Shown: in pieces, positions 53,932 to 62,730 of the stretch | Numbering within the stretch: position 1 is the stretch's first letter | Layout of the letters: each line of letters opens with the position of its first letter | Assembly: GCF_900141845.1 (NCBI RefSeq) | Contig: NZ_FQZB01000007.1 | Span: 248,001-312,000 of the forward strand | Direction of reading: 5' to 3' | DNA length: 64,000 nucleotides | Source of the DNA: Clostridium cavendishii DSM 21758 | GTDB taxonomy: Bacteria; Bacillota; Clostridia; Clostridiales; Clostridiaceae | Notes under the pieces: generated by a model | What the model saw: the letters and a program-made list of their open reading frames with translations, nothing else | What the model was told of the DNA's origin: nothing | The model's database searches: none | Made by a program: the position numbers and the translations under genes

Positions 53932-53940
53932 TGATATAAT
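53932..53940 (+). promoter_or_regulatory. Extended -10 promoter of the first LCP gene
   Basis: TGATATAAT is an extended -10 (TG-N-TATAAT), ~100 bases before the start codon. No clear -35 is seen. Confidence 0.5.
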
Positions 53941-54042
53941 ATATTAAAAATGTAGAATGTTTAAATGTGTAGGAAAATAAAAAAATTAAGATTTAGAAGG
54001 TAGTAAAAGCTAAGCTTAATGAGAAATGAGAAGGAGGTTTAC

Positions 54043-55371
54043 ATGGTTAAAAAAATTAAAGAAAAGCTATTACAAAATAAAAAGAAATCTATAATATCGT
54101 TAATAGTTATAGTACTTATGGTATTGCTTATAGTAACACTTGCTATGAAACCGTTTAAAGAAGATGATTTTAAAGGTAAGAAAGTAGAAGTTACTAAAGA
54201 GGAAAAAGATTTAAATAAGTATAATGACAATATAGAGGTAGAAAAGGATTGCAAAAATGTACTTCTTTTAGGTGTTGATAGTAGAGAAGATGATTTCTCA
54301 GATTCAAGAACAGATTCAATAATAATAGCAACAGTAGATCCTAATGGTAATACTGTAAAGTTAACATCTGTTATGAGGGATACTATGGTAGAAGTACCTG
54401 GTAAAGGTTATTATAAAATAAATTCTGCATACAGCTTAGGTGGTGTAGAGTTATTAAAAAGAACATTAAAATATAACTTTAATATAAATATAGATACATA
54501 TATGATTATAGATTTTAGAGGCTTTCAAGAAGCTATAGATGTCTTAGGTGGAATAGAGGTTGAAGTCAAAGATTATGAAGTTAAGGAAATTAATAAATAT
54601 ATAGAAGAAGTTAATTTAGATAAATCAACATTTATAGCAGAGCCAGGAATACAAAAATTAAATGGGCAACAAGCGCTATCATATTCAAGAATTAGAAAAG
54701 TTGGTAATGGTGATTTTGAAAGAATGGACAGGCAAAAAAGAGTTGTTGGGTTAGTTTTAGATAAGGCTAAGAAAATGAATGTTTCTGAATATCCAGAACT
54801 TATGGCTAAAATGTATCCATTTATAAGAAGTGATATGCAAAGTGCATATATATTAAAAATGGCAAATACAATTTATAAAATGCAAGGTATGGAATTGAAA
54901 AATTTTCGTATTCCATTAGATAATACAGGAATAATAACTTTTGTGGATTCACAATGGGTAGTTATACCTAAGCTCAAAGAAACAACAAAGGAGCTTATGA
55001 AGTTTATGTATCCGGATAAGGATCTATCGGACATAAGAGTGCCTGATAATAGTTTTATAATAAATAAGGCAGAGGAGCAGAAAAGAAACAGTTTACAAGA
55101 AAATAAAAAGCCTGAAGTAAAAGACGATAGCTTTTTAATTATTCCACCTGAAGAGAATAAAAAGCCGGTAGAAAATAAAGAAGACAAGCCTAAAGCCACT
55201 GATAATACTTCAGGAGATAAACCAAGTGATAATAAGCAGCCAAATCAAAATAACAATCAAAACAACAAGCCAAATATAGGTGAAGAACAGAAGCCTGTGG
55301 ATAACAATCAGAAGCAAACTGATAATATACAAAATAGTAATGTGGATAACGCAAATATAAAAGATAAGTAG
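54043..55371 (+). CDS. LytR-CpsA-Psr (LCP) family protein 1
   Basis: A 442-residue membrane-anchored protein. A basic N-terminus and one helix (~20-40) precede the LCP domain (~65-260): LLLGVDSREDDFSDSRTDSI, TVKLTSVMRDTMVEV, YKINSAYSLGG, and SYSRIRKVGNGDFERMDRQ with the conserved Arg residues that hold pyrophosphate. LCP proteins attach glycopolymers such as teichoic acids to peptidoglycan, outside the cell. The last ~95 residues are a Lys/Asn/Gln/Pro-rich disordered tail. ATG 54043 follows GAAGGAGG. A close paralogue is the next gene. Confidence 0.93.
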   Translation: MVKKIKEKLLQNKKKSIISLIVIVLMVLLIVTLAMKPFKEDDFKGKKVEVTKEEKDLNKYNDNIEVEKDCKNVLLLGVDSREDDFSDSRTDSIIIATVDPNGNTVKLTSVMRDTMVEVPGKGYYKINSAYSLGGVELLKRTLKYNFNINIDTYMIIDFRGFQEAIDVLGGIEVEVKDYEVKEINKYIEEVNLDKSTFIAEPGIQKLNGQQALSYSRIRKVGNGDFERMDRQKRVVGLVLDKAKKMNVSEYPELMAKMYPFIRSDMQSAYILKMANTIYKMQGMELKNFRIPLDNTGIITFVDSQWVVIPKLKETTKELMKFMYPDKDLSDIRVPDNSFIINKAEEQKRNSLQENKKPEVKDDSFLIIPPEENKKPVENKEDKPKATDNTSGDKPSDNKQPNQNNNQNNKPNIGEEQKPVDNNQKQTDNIQNSNVDNANIKDK

Positions 55372-55455
55372 ACAAAAAGGATATTTAAAAATAATGATTA
55401 AGTCCTTTAAATACCTCTTTTAATAGGAGAAAGCGTAGACTTTAGGCTAAATGAA

Positions 55456-55495
55456 AAAAGATGGATTCATATAATTGAATCCATCTTTTAGTTTT
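55456..55495 (+). terminator. Terminator between the two LCP genes
   Basis: A perfect 14-bp stem, AAAAGATGGATTCA with TGAATCCATCTTTT. Confidence 0.85.
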
Positions 55496-55605
55496 ATAAG
55501 AATTTATATATTTTTAAACAAGAAATTATAAAAATATGAATTTTTTTATATGCAAATAGGTGATACTATGTATTGGAAATATTTTTGGAAAGAGGAGTTA
55601 TTTAT

Positions 55606-56757
55606 ATGATTAGGAAAAAAGAAAGAAAAAGATCTAAAAATATAATGTGGATAATAATTATTTTAACTTTAGTAATAGGAGCTTCTCTTTTTGCAATAAA
55701 ACCATTTAAAGAAGATAAGTTTAATGGGGAAGAGAGTAAAATTACTAAAGAGGAATTAGTAGTAAATAAGCTTAATGATAATATAGAAGTGGAAAAGGAT
55801 TGTAAAAATATATTGTTATTAGGAGTAGATAGTAGAAAAAATGATTTTTCTGATTCTAGGACAGATTCAATAATAATAGCAACTGTAGATCCTAATCGTA
55901 ATACTGTAAAATTAACTTCTGTTATGAGAGATACGATGGTAGAAGTACCTGGTAAAGGATATAACAAAATAAATGCTGCATATAGTTTAGGTGGTGTAGA
56001 ATTATTAAAAAGAGCATTAAAATATAATTTTAATGTAAATATAGATACATATATGATTATAGATTTTAAAGGGTTTCAAGAGGTTATAGATGTTTTAGGG
56101 GGGATAGAAGTAGAAATAAAAAATTATGAGGTAAAAGAAATTAATAAATATATAAAAGAGGTTAATGGTAATAAGGCGACTCTTATAAATAGTTCGGGTA
56201 TGCAAAAACTAAATGGTCAGCAGGCTTTATCTTATTCAAGGATTAGAAAGGTTGGTAATGGCGATTTTGAAAGAATGGATAGGCAAAAAAGAGTGATAGG
56301 CTTAGTTTTAGATAAGGTTACAAAAATGAATGTCTCAGAATATCCAACATTACTGAGTAAGATGTATCCATTTATAAGGAGTGATATGCAGAGCGGATAT
56401 ATTTTAAAAATGGCAAATACAATTTATATGATGCAGGGAATACAATTAAAAAATTTTCGTATTCCGCTAGATAACACAGGAATAATGACATTTGTAGATT
56501 CACAATGGGTAGTTATACCAAAACTTAAACAAACTACAAAAGAACTTATGAAGTTTATGTATCCAGATAAGGATTTATCAAATATAAGAGTTCCTGACAA
56601 TTGGTATATAATAAATAAAGCTACAGAGCAAAAGAGAAAGCTTGAAGAAGAAAAGAAGAGTGAGAATGAAGTATTAAATCAAAGTCAATCAGCACAGGAT
56701 AATAAAGAAATAAAAACAAAGAATATTCCTGAGCTTTCGGAAGATGGGCTTGATTAA
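55606..56757 (+). CDS. LytR-CpsA-Psr (LCP) family protein 2
   Basis: A 383-residue paralogue of the preceding gene, nearly identical through the LCP domain (LLLGVDSRKNDFSDSRTDSI, SVMRDTMVEVPGKGY, RIRKVGNGDFERMDRQKR) but with a short ~40-residue charged tail in place of the long Asn/Gln/Pro tail. One N-terminal membrane helix is at ~14-33. ATG 55606 follows AGAGGAG. A terminator separates the two genes, so they can be expressed independently. This is a tandem duplication with divergent C-termini. Confidence 0.93.
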   Translation: MIRKKERKRSKNIMWIIIILTLVIGASLFAIKPFKEDKFNGEESKITKEELVVNKLNDNIEVEKDCKNILLLGVDSRKNDFSDSRTDSIIIATVDPNRNTVKLTSVMRDTMVEVPGKGYNKINAAYSLGGVELLKRALKYNFNVNIDTYMIIDFKGFQEVIDVLGGIEVEIKNYEVKEINKYIKEVNGNKATLINSSGMQKLNGQQALSYSRIRKVGNGDFERMDRQKRVIGLVLDKVTKMNVSEYPTLLSKMYPFIRSDMQSGYILKMANTIYMMQGIQLKNFRIPLDNTGIMTFVDSQWVVIPKLKQTTKELMKFMYPDKDLSNIRVPDNWYIINKATEQKRKLEEEKKSENEVLNQSQSAQDNKEIKTKNIPELSEDGLD

Positions 56758-56824
56758 AGAATTAAAAGATATAAAATTTTAGAACGAATTATGATTGATA
56801 ATAAAGTGAAAGTGAGGGCCAAAA

Positions 56825-57181
56825 ATGAAGATTAAAAAAATTATAGTAGGTACATTATTTTTTATTATGGGACTTGGAGTATTTGCTTATGCTATGGATA
56901 GAGGTGATATTCTTTTAATAGGCGAAATCTTAGATGTAGGTACAAGTAATGATAAGATTGTCGTTGAAGGGGTCATAAAATCAGATACAATTTATAAAGA
57001 AAAAGTCTTGGTAAATATAAATAATGAAACTCTAATAGTGGATAAAACTGGAAAAAAGCTTAATAAAACAGATTTAATTAAAGGTGATGGAGTAGTGATA
57101 GTTTTGAATCCAGCAATGACAAAATCAATTCCTCCACAAGCAACAGCTAAAAAAATTGAAATATATAAAGTAAGTAAATAA
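56825..57181 (+). CDS. Small exported protein, possible OB-like fold
   Basis: A 118-residue protein with a signal sequence or N-terminal anchor (residues 1-22, ending FAYAMD). The rest is a beta-rich stretch (ILLIGEILDVGTSNDKIVVE ... VLVNINNETLIVD ... GDGVVIVLNPAMTKSIPPQA). This pattern resembles small exported OB-like or DUF3221-type proteins of Firmicutes, but I cannot name the family. RBS AGTGAGGG precedes the ATG. It lies between the LCP pair and a ferredoxin gene. Confidence 0.65.
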   Translation: MKIKKIIVGTLFFIMGLGVFAYAMDRGDILLIGEILDVGTSNDKIVVEGVIKSDTIYKEKVLVNINNETLIVDKTGKKLNKTDLIKGDGVVIVLNPAMTKSIPPQATAKKIEIYKVSK

Positions 57182-57265
57182 TTAATTATCATAATACACT
57201 TTATATAATACACTTTATCGATTATAATAATTAGTAGATAATTATTATTATAAAGGAGAATAATA

Positions 57266-57439
57266 GTGTATAAAATAGAAGATGTATGTTTAAATTGTGG
57301 AGCTTGTGTACCAAATTGTCCGGCAGAAGCTATATACGAGGCAAATGGAATCTGTGTTATAGATGAAGAACGTTGTATTGATTGCAATATTTGTTTAGAA
57401 GTTTGCCCAATAGCAGCTCCTATAAAAATAGAAAAATAA
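57266..57439 (+). CDS. 2[4Fe-4S] ferredoxin
   Basis: A 57-residue ferredoxin with two CxxCxxCxxxCP cluster motifs: CLNCGACVPNCP (~8-19) and CIDCNICLEVCP (~37-48). This is the classical clostridial low-potential electron carrier length and arrangement. The start is GTG 57266, with AAAGGAG nine bases upstream. A perfect terminator hairpin follows the stop and is shared with the converging plsY gene. An opposite-strand open frame of 131 codons over this region is a shadow. Confidence 0.92.
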   Translation: MYKIEDVCLNCGACVPNCPAEAIYEANGICVIDEERCIDCNICLEVCPIAAPIKIEK

Positions 57440-57480
57440 AAAATAGAGAAATGACGTGAATGTCATTTCTCTATTTTTCT
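57438..57480. terminator. Bidirectional terminator between ferredoxin gene and plsY
   Basis: A perfect 15-bp stem, AAATAGAGAAATGAC with GTCATTTCTCTATTT, with A/T runs on both sides. The last codons of plsY lie within the hairpin. Confidence 0.9.
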
Positions 57481-58061
57481 TCACCATTAATTAATCTTTT
57501 AATATTTTGTTTATGACGGACAATTATTAGTAAGGCTGCTATCAAAGCACCATAAAAAAATTCCATATCAAATTTAAAGAAATAGGTTGATAATACTAGA
57601 GCAAGACCTAAACATATAGACCTTATAGAAACTATTTTGATAAAAAATTTTAAAATCAAAAATGTTGCGCAAGCTATTAAGGTAGGTATTGTTAATATAT
57701 AAGCAAAAGCACCTACAGTTGTAGCAACACCTTTACCACCTTTAAATTTTAAAAAAATAGTATAATTATGACCTAAAATAGCTGCTAATGCAACAAGTGT
57801 AAGTACTAAGGATTTATTACCATTAACAATATCCAACCTAAATAGTAGGTCCGATATAAGAACAGGTAAAAGACCTTTTAACATATCAAATATCATAATT
57901 AGAGTTCCTGTGGTTTTGCCATAATTTCTTTTTACATTTGTAGCACCTATATTACCACTACCAAGATTTCTAATGTCTTCTCCATATTTATATTTAACAA
58001 GTAAATACCCCGAGGGAATAGATCCCATAAGGTATCCTAAAATTACTAAAAAAATATTCAT
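57471..58061 (-). CDS. plsY: Glycerol-3-phosphate acyltransferase PlsY
   Basis: A 196-residue membrane enzyme that transfers acyl groups from acyl phosphate to glycerol 3-phosphate, the first step of phospholipid synthesis. About five membrane helices are present, with the three family motifs: GSIPSGYLLVKYKYG-DIRNLGSGNIGATN (given in parts), a central GHNYTIFLKFKGGKGVAT, and near the C-terminus IAALLIIVRHKQNIKRL. The length is typical. Transcription is leftward; the ATG follows GAGGTAATTT on the minus strand. Confidence 0.95.
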   Translation of the reverse strand: MNIFLVILGYLMGSIPSGYLLVKYKYGEDIRNLGSGNIGATNVKRNYGKTTGTLIMIFDMLKGLLPVLISDLLFRLDIVNGNKSLVLTLVALAAILGHNYTIFLKFKGGKGVATTVGAFAYILTIPTLIACATFLILKFFIKIVSIRSICLGLALVLSTYFFKFDMEFFYGALIAALLIIVRHKQNIKRLINGEEK

Positions 58062-58225
58062 TGATAAATTACCTCTTTTATTGTATTACTTTGTACATAT
58101 TATAATATAGATTAATTTTAATATTATTTCAACTAAATTTAAAGTATTTATTATTTAGTTAAGATTTAATTAATTTTGTTATTAGAAAAGAATTTAAATT
58201 TAAATATAAATTCATAAGAGGTTAA

Positions 58226-58260
58226 AGAGACCTACAAATTAGTCAGAAAATTGTAGGTTT
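58226..58260 (-). terminator. Terminator after the DUF2207-like gene
   Basis: ACCTACAA pairs with TTGTAGGT, followed on the minus strand by CTCTTTAACC. It lies eight bases after the stop codon. Confidence 0.6.
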
Positions 58261-58267
58261 TAAATAA

Positions 58268-59962
58268 TTAGTGCTTAAATGTATAAATTATATAATCAAG
58301 TACTGATTTATAATTTGAATTTTGATTATATACATGAAGATCTTTTAAAATGGAGTCAAAATATTTAGAAAGTCCATTTAAAGTATACGGTAATATTTGC
58401 TTTATATCACTAGAAGTATTATTAACCCCTAAAGCAAAAGAATAAATATTTAGTTTTTCTAAATCATTTATAGATGGATTTAATAAATCATTTGATGTAT
58501 ATTGATAAAGTGAATTTGAGAAGTTATTCCAATCTTCAATAAATAGTTTCTTATTATTTATAATACTTAATTTGTCACTATCATTAATTTTATTAGCTAA
58601 AAAAGTTTTATAGTCATTTGTACAGATTTCTTCAACAGAATTAAATAAGTTATAAGCTTTAAGATTATTCAAATCACATAGATAAGTAGTTCCTAAAGAT
58701 TCTAAATCAGTTAATCCTTTTAAAAATTCTATTTCATGAGGTAATAATTCACAATCAACGCTATGAGTAGTCACTATATATTCAGAAATTCCATTTGGAT
58801 TTAATACTGGATCAAAGTTTTCGTTTGGATCTATATTTATAAATCCTTTTCTTAGTAAATCCAAAAATATTATTAATAAAAGATCTTCTTGAGGAGAATT
58901 TCTTAAAATAGCTAAAAAAGCTGGACTTATGTTTGAAGGAAATTTAAAATTAGCATTGTTATTTTTTGATTTATTATTTTTCTTTAGTTTATTATTTTTA
59001 GTAGAATTATTAATTATATTTTTATTATAGTTTATATTAGGTGATGTTTTGTTTTCAATTAAAATCTTCTTTTTTTTCGGTATATTTATTATAAATACAA
59101 TTATAACAATTATAGCGAAAAGAATAATAGCAAATGAGTGTCTGAACAAGAAAGTATCTTTAATTTTTGAAAAATAGAATTCTTTATCAGCAGCCTTAAA
59201 TACAGCTTTAGGAATTAAGTTTTGACCATATGCTGTATCTAATGTAGAAAGCTTATTTTCACCTGATTTTTTAGGATAGTTTTTAATATCATGATCATTA
59301 TTTTTATTTATTTCAAATTGTATAAGCGTATCTACTTTTGAGTCTTTTTTTAATTTAAAATAATTTGTTATTGAATCTTTATAAATAGAATTATCAGAAA
59401 TAGTTAGATTTTTTACCCAAATACCTTTAAATTGATGAGAATATTTATCTTTATAGGCATGTGAATCAATGCTTAATTCATCTATTTTTATGTCATTAAT
59501 ATTATTATCATATAATGTGTTTTCAAAAAATGCACCATCATTATATATTGTAACTCCTTCAGAAAATTCATAATATATATAAAGATTTGTTAGATTATAA
59601 TATTCATTACAATGTAGCGTTATCTCATAAAATTTATCAGTTTCCTTTATTTCATAAAAATTTTTAGATGATGAAGTAGGATAAAAAGTAATATCTTCAA
59701 ACTTTGTACCATCTTTTAAAGAACCATCAATTTTTTTTATATTAATAAAGGTGTCTTTTATTTTAGGGATACGTCTAATTATCTTATCAGATGGACAACC
59801 ATTTTCTAGGTGATATCCTTCGTTAAAAGTAATATTAGCATTACTATTAATACTATAATCAATAGATAACCTATTTTCATTTTCAGAATATGAATATGCA
59901 TAAGTACAAGTACAAACACAAGAGATAGTAAGGCATATTAAAAAGTATATAAATTTTTTCAA
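58268..59962 (-). CDS. DUF2207-like membrane protein
   Basis: A 564-residue protein: signal peptide (~1-23), an outside beta-rich domain (~25-270) opening with LSIDYSINSNANITFNEGY, one membrane helix at ~278-296, an Asn/Lys-rich linker, and a cytoplasmic helical domain with SPAFLAILRNSPQEDLLLII, then LDLLRKGFINID. This order matches DUF2207 proteins, though usual members have two membrane helices after the outer domain and a clear Gly-rich end. The function is unknown. It is transcribed divergently from degV. Confidence 0.68.
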   Translation of the reverse strand: MKKFIYFLICLTISCVCTCTYAYSYSENENRLSIDYSINSNANITFNEGYHLENGCPSDKIIRRIPKIKDTFINIKKIDGSLKDGTKFEDITFYPTSSSKNFYEIKETDKFYEITLHCNEYYNLTNLYIYYEFSEGVTIYNDGAFFENTLYDNNINDIKIDELSIDSHAYKDKYSHQFKGIWVKNLTISDNSIYKDSITNYFKLKKDSKVDTLIQFEINKNNDHDIKNYPKKSGENKLSTLDTAYGQNLIPKAVFKAADKEFYFSKIKDTFLFRHSFAIILFAIIVIIVFIINIPKKKKILIENKTSPNINYNKNIINNSTKNNKLKKNNKSKNNNANFKFPSNISPAFLAILRNSPQEDLLLIIFLDLLRKGFINIDPNENFDPVLNPNGISEYIVTTHSVDCELLPHEIEFLKGLTDLESLGTTYLCDLNNLKAYNLFNSVEEICTNDYKTFLANKINDSDKLSIINNKKLFIEDWNNFSNSLYQYTSNDLLNPSINDLEKLNIYSFALGVNNTSSDIKQILPYTLNGLSKYFDSILKDLHVYNQNSNYKSVLDYIIYTFKH

Positions 59963-60099
59963 GAAAAACCCCCCTATAAATACATATGTATAATTGTAAC
60001 ATAATTTAGATGAAGGTTGCGCTAAGAATTAAATAATTTAGACTTAAGTTGTAAATAATTAATAATAAAAAAATATATATATAAAAGTTTAAAATATTA

Positions 60100-60128
60100 T
60101 TGCTTAATAGTATATATGCTGATAGAAT
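60100..60128 (+). promoter_or_regulatory. Promoter of the DegV gene
   Basis: TTGCTT (60100-60105), a 17-base spacer and TAGAAT (60123-60128), 64 bases before the ATG. Confidence 0.6.
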
Positions 60129-60192
60129 GAATGTGCAATTAAGTTCATAGAGGATTTAATAGTTATTTAAGAAGAAAGAAGGAGATAACTGA

Positions 60193-61077
60193 ATGACAAA
60201 CTTTGAGATTTTTACAGACTCATGTTGTGATTTACCTATAGAATATATTAAAGAAAAAAATATAAAATTTGCAAGACTTACTTGTAGCTTTAGTGGGACA
60301 ACATATAATGATGATTTAGGAGAAGGGTTAAAATATAAGGATTTTTTTAATGCTATAAGAAAGGGTGAAACTCCTATTACATCTCAACCAAGCGTAAATG
60401 AGTTTTATGAAAAATTCAAAGAAATAATTGAAAAAGACTTAGATATATTATATATTTGTGTATCAACAGGTATGAGTGGTACAGAAAACAGTGCTAATAT
60501 AGCAAAAGAAATGATTTTAGATGAATTTAAAAATGCAAAAATAACAATAGTAAATGCATTAACTGCATCTTTAGGTCAAGGTCTTTTAGTTATGAAAGCT
60601 GTTCAGTTAAAAGAAGAGGGAAAATCTATTGAAGAAATAGAAAAATACATAATAGAAAATAGAGATAATCTTAATACATATATGACTGTAGATGATTTAC
60701 ATCATTTAAAAAGAGGTGGTAGACTTTCCACTGCAGCAGCATTTCTAGGAATAATGTTACATATAAAGCCTATTTTAACTATAAATAGTGAAGGACGAGT
60801 TATAGCAATTAAAAAGGCTAAAGGAAGAAAGGGCTCAATATCACAATTGGCACAGATAGTTTTAGAAAAAATAGAAAATCCAGAAGAGCAAATATTGGCT
60901 ATAAGTCATGGTGATTGTGAAGAAGAGGCATTAAAGCTTAGAGATGCTATACTTAAAGAGAAAAAAGTTAAAGATGTAATAATGAATTATACAGGCCCAG
61001 CAGTTGGAACTCATGGAGGGCCAGGAAATATAGCTGTTTTCTTTATAGGGAAGCCAAGGCAAAATCATATAATATAA
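60193..61077 (+). CDS. DegV family fatty-acid-binding protein
   Basis: A 294-residue DegV-fold protein: EIFTDSCCDLP at the N-terminus, TSQPSVNEF, CVSTGMSGTENSA, VDDLHHLKRGGRLS and NYTGPAVGTHGGPG near the end. Family members bind fatty acids, and FakB homologues hand them to FakA for phosphorylation. No fakA is in the window. It is a single gene with its own promoter and a long terminator. Confidence 0.92.
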   Translation: MTNFEIFTDSCCDLPIEYIKEKNIKFARLTCSFSGTTYNDDLGEGLKYKDFFNAIRKGETPITSQPSVNEFYEKFKEIIEKDLDILYICVSTGMSGTENSANIAKEMILDEFKNAKITIVNALTASLGQGLLVMKAVQLKEEGKSIEEIEKYIIENRDNLNTYMTVDDLHHLKRGGRLSTAAAFLGIMLHIKPILTINSEGRVIAIKKAKGRKGSISQLAQIVLEKIENPEEQILAISHGDCEEEALKLRDAILKEKKVKDVIMNYTGPAVGTHGGPGNIAVFFIGKPRQNHII

Positions 61078-61082
61078 ATTTT

Positions 61083-61128
61083 AGGACTAATTAGAAACAT
61101 TAAATTTATGTTTTTAATTAGTCCTTAA
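61083..61128. terminator. Terminator after the DegV gene
   Basis: AGGACTAATTAGAAACAT pairs with ATGTTTTTAATTAGTCCT; it is symmetric enough to serve the converging VanW gene too. Confidence 0.75.
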
Positions 61129-61133
61129 GTGAC

Positions 61134-61175
61134 TATCCAAATTTTTAATTTGGTAATAGGAGCTTACTTAAACAA
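61134..61175 (-). repeat. Interspersed intergenic repeat, copy F (inverted)
   Basis: On the minus strand, AAGTAAGCTCCTATTACC, then AAATTAAAAATTTGGATAGT: the core of copies A and B with the segment between GTAAG and ATTACC changed. It lies between the DegV terminator and the end of the VanW gene. Confidence 0.65.
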
Positions 61176-61186
61176 CTAAGAATTTC

Positions 61187-62428
61187 TTAATGAGCATTGT
61201 ATTTGTCAGAAGATAGATGATCTGATTTTATTAATTTTCCATTTTCATAGGTTTGCTTATAGGTTGATGAAGTTAAAGTAGAGGGATGGTTTACTACTAT
61301 TTTAATTTCTCTATTAGGGTTTTCGTTAATTCCCCAAATATTTGCTACTACATAACCATCATTGGAAACATAGGATTGTAGTACTATAGGGTTTTTTTTA
61401 TTATTTTTAAATTTAAAATCTATTTGTCCACTAGCTATGGTTGCATCTCTTCCAGCTTCAACATAAGTAACTAGCATAGCATGAGGAGCTCTTTCAACTA
61501 TTTGTAAGTCTGCATATAGTACAGCATTATAAATTGTACTAACGCCTTGACATATACCTCCGGCGACTGAATCAACTACTTTATTAGAAGCAAAAGCAGG
61601 TGCAGGTTTATAACCATCTTGCATTTCACGTCTTCCAGCAGTTTTATCACAAGAAAAAACATTATCTGGCATTATAATAGTACCACTTAACTTATTCATG
61701 AATAATCTAATATTATTAGTTCTATCTACATTTGCGTTAGGTAGTTTAGTTTTATAACTTCCTATTATAGTCATTTTGGAGAATGTATCGGTGCTTAATG
61801 GGGATTTAGCTTCATTAATTTTTAAGTTTATAGTATTATTATTGTTTTTAAAGTCATTCAATTTAGTGCTTATTGAATTTGAAAGTTCATCAAAGTCTAC
61901 TGACAAATCTGGATCGCCTATCTTATATTCAAGTTTATTGTTTAAAAATTCTATTTTAGAAAGTTTTTTATTTTTATTAAGTTCTTGGTCAATTTTTGAG
62001 CAAAATTCAGTTAATAAATCTTTATTTATATTAAATTTAATTTGCAAATCAATCCTAGTTTTATTTGATGATAGATAATTAAAACTATCTATAAAAAAAT
62101 TATTTCTTTTATTTTTACTTAAAGCATCTTTAATCATAGTATCTGTATCAAAAGTTATGGAAAGGTCTTTTAAGCTTTTAGTTTCTTTGATGTTTTTATG
62201 AGTAAATATAAATTTGTTGTTTGATATTTTATCATCAAAATGTTTTTTTACTATATCTTTTACTTCAGTTTCTTTAAGACCTGAAAGGTCAATATCGTCG
62301 AGATATACATTAGAATATACTTTATCCTTATGAAGATTATAACTTATAGCACACACCATGGTAGTAATTATTGCTATAAAACATACGATCGATAATGGAA
62401 TAAACATTTTTGGAAACTTATTTTTCAT
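61187..62428 (-). CDS. VanW family protein with peptidoglycan-binding-like region
   Basis: A 413-residue protein: membrane helix at ~8-28, a ~190-residue region like the repeat domain of YoaR-type proteins (VYLDDIDLSGL), then the VanW domain at ~215-340 with MPDNVFSCDKTAGRR, GGICQGVSTIYNAVL and ERAPHAMLVTYVEAGRDATI, and a G5-less C-terminus. VanW domains occur in surface proteins and some vancomycin-resistance clusters, with no known reaction. No vanS/R/H/A/X genes are present. ATG 62428 follows GGGGGTGG on the minus strand. Confidence 0.88.
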   Translation of the reverse strand: MKNKFPKMFIPLSIVCFIAIITTMVCAISYNLHKDKVYSNVYLDDIDLSGLKETEVKDIVKKHFDDKISNNKFIFTHKNIKETKSLKDLSITFDTDTMIKDALSKNKRNNFFIDSFNYLSSNKTRIDLQIKFNINKDLLTEFCSKIDQELNKNKKLSKIEFLNNKLEYKIGDPDLSVDFDELSNSISTKLNDFKNNNNTINLKINEAKSPLSTDTFSKMTIIGSYKTKLPNANVDRTNNIRLFMNKLSGTIIMPDNVFSCDKTAGRREMQDGYKPAPAFASNKVVDSVAGGICQGVSTIYNAVLYADLQIVERAPHAMLVTYVEAGRDATIASGQIDFKFKNNKKNPIVLQSYVSNDGYVVANIWGINENPNREIKIVVNHPSTLTSSTYKQTYENGKLIKSDHLSSDKYNAH

Positions 62429-62730
62429 AATTTCCACCCCCAATTTTTAATTAATAATTCATATATTTTTATGAGGGAAATTTTAAAACTATGAAGGTTT
62501 TAATAATTTAATAAAATTTATTTCGAAAAATATTAGTTAAAAAAAGTAAACGAATACATAGAATGATAAAAAAGTAAAAATAATAAATAAATTAAAATGT
62601 TAAATAAATAGGTTTGAAACTGATAAAAATTATATAAAATTTAGTTGATTTTAACAAAATAGCATGATATTATATGTTTATATATTAAATTAACATTTTA
62701 GATTTTAATATAAAAAGGGGGAGGGGTAGC
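62429..62730 (+). other. Divergent intergenic region before the opp operon
   Basis: 302 very A+T-rich bases. Only the opp promoter at 62645-62673 is recognisable; I see no repeat or RNA motif. Confidence 0.5.
62645..62673 (+). promoter_or_regulatory. Promoter of the oligopeptide transport operon
   Basis: TTGATT (62645-62650), a 17-base spacer and TATTAT (62668-62673), 58 bases before the GTG start. Confidence 0.6.

Noticed and set aside
56992..57387. Minus-strand open frame of 131 codons
   Set aside because: It covers the end of the exported protein gene and most of the ferredoxin gene; the ferredoxin Cys motifs, ribosome site and terminator show the plus strand is coding.
61187..62428. VanW gene as evidence of a vancomycin-resistance cluster
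   Set aside because: No vanR, vanS, vanH, vanA/B or vanX gene is nearby; VanW-domain proteins are common in Clostridia.
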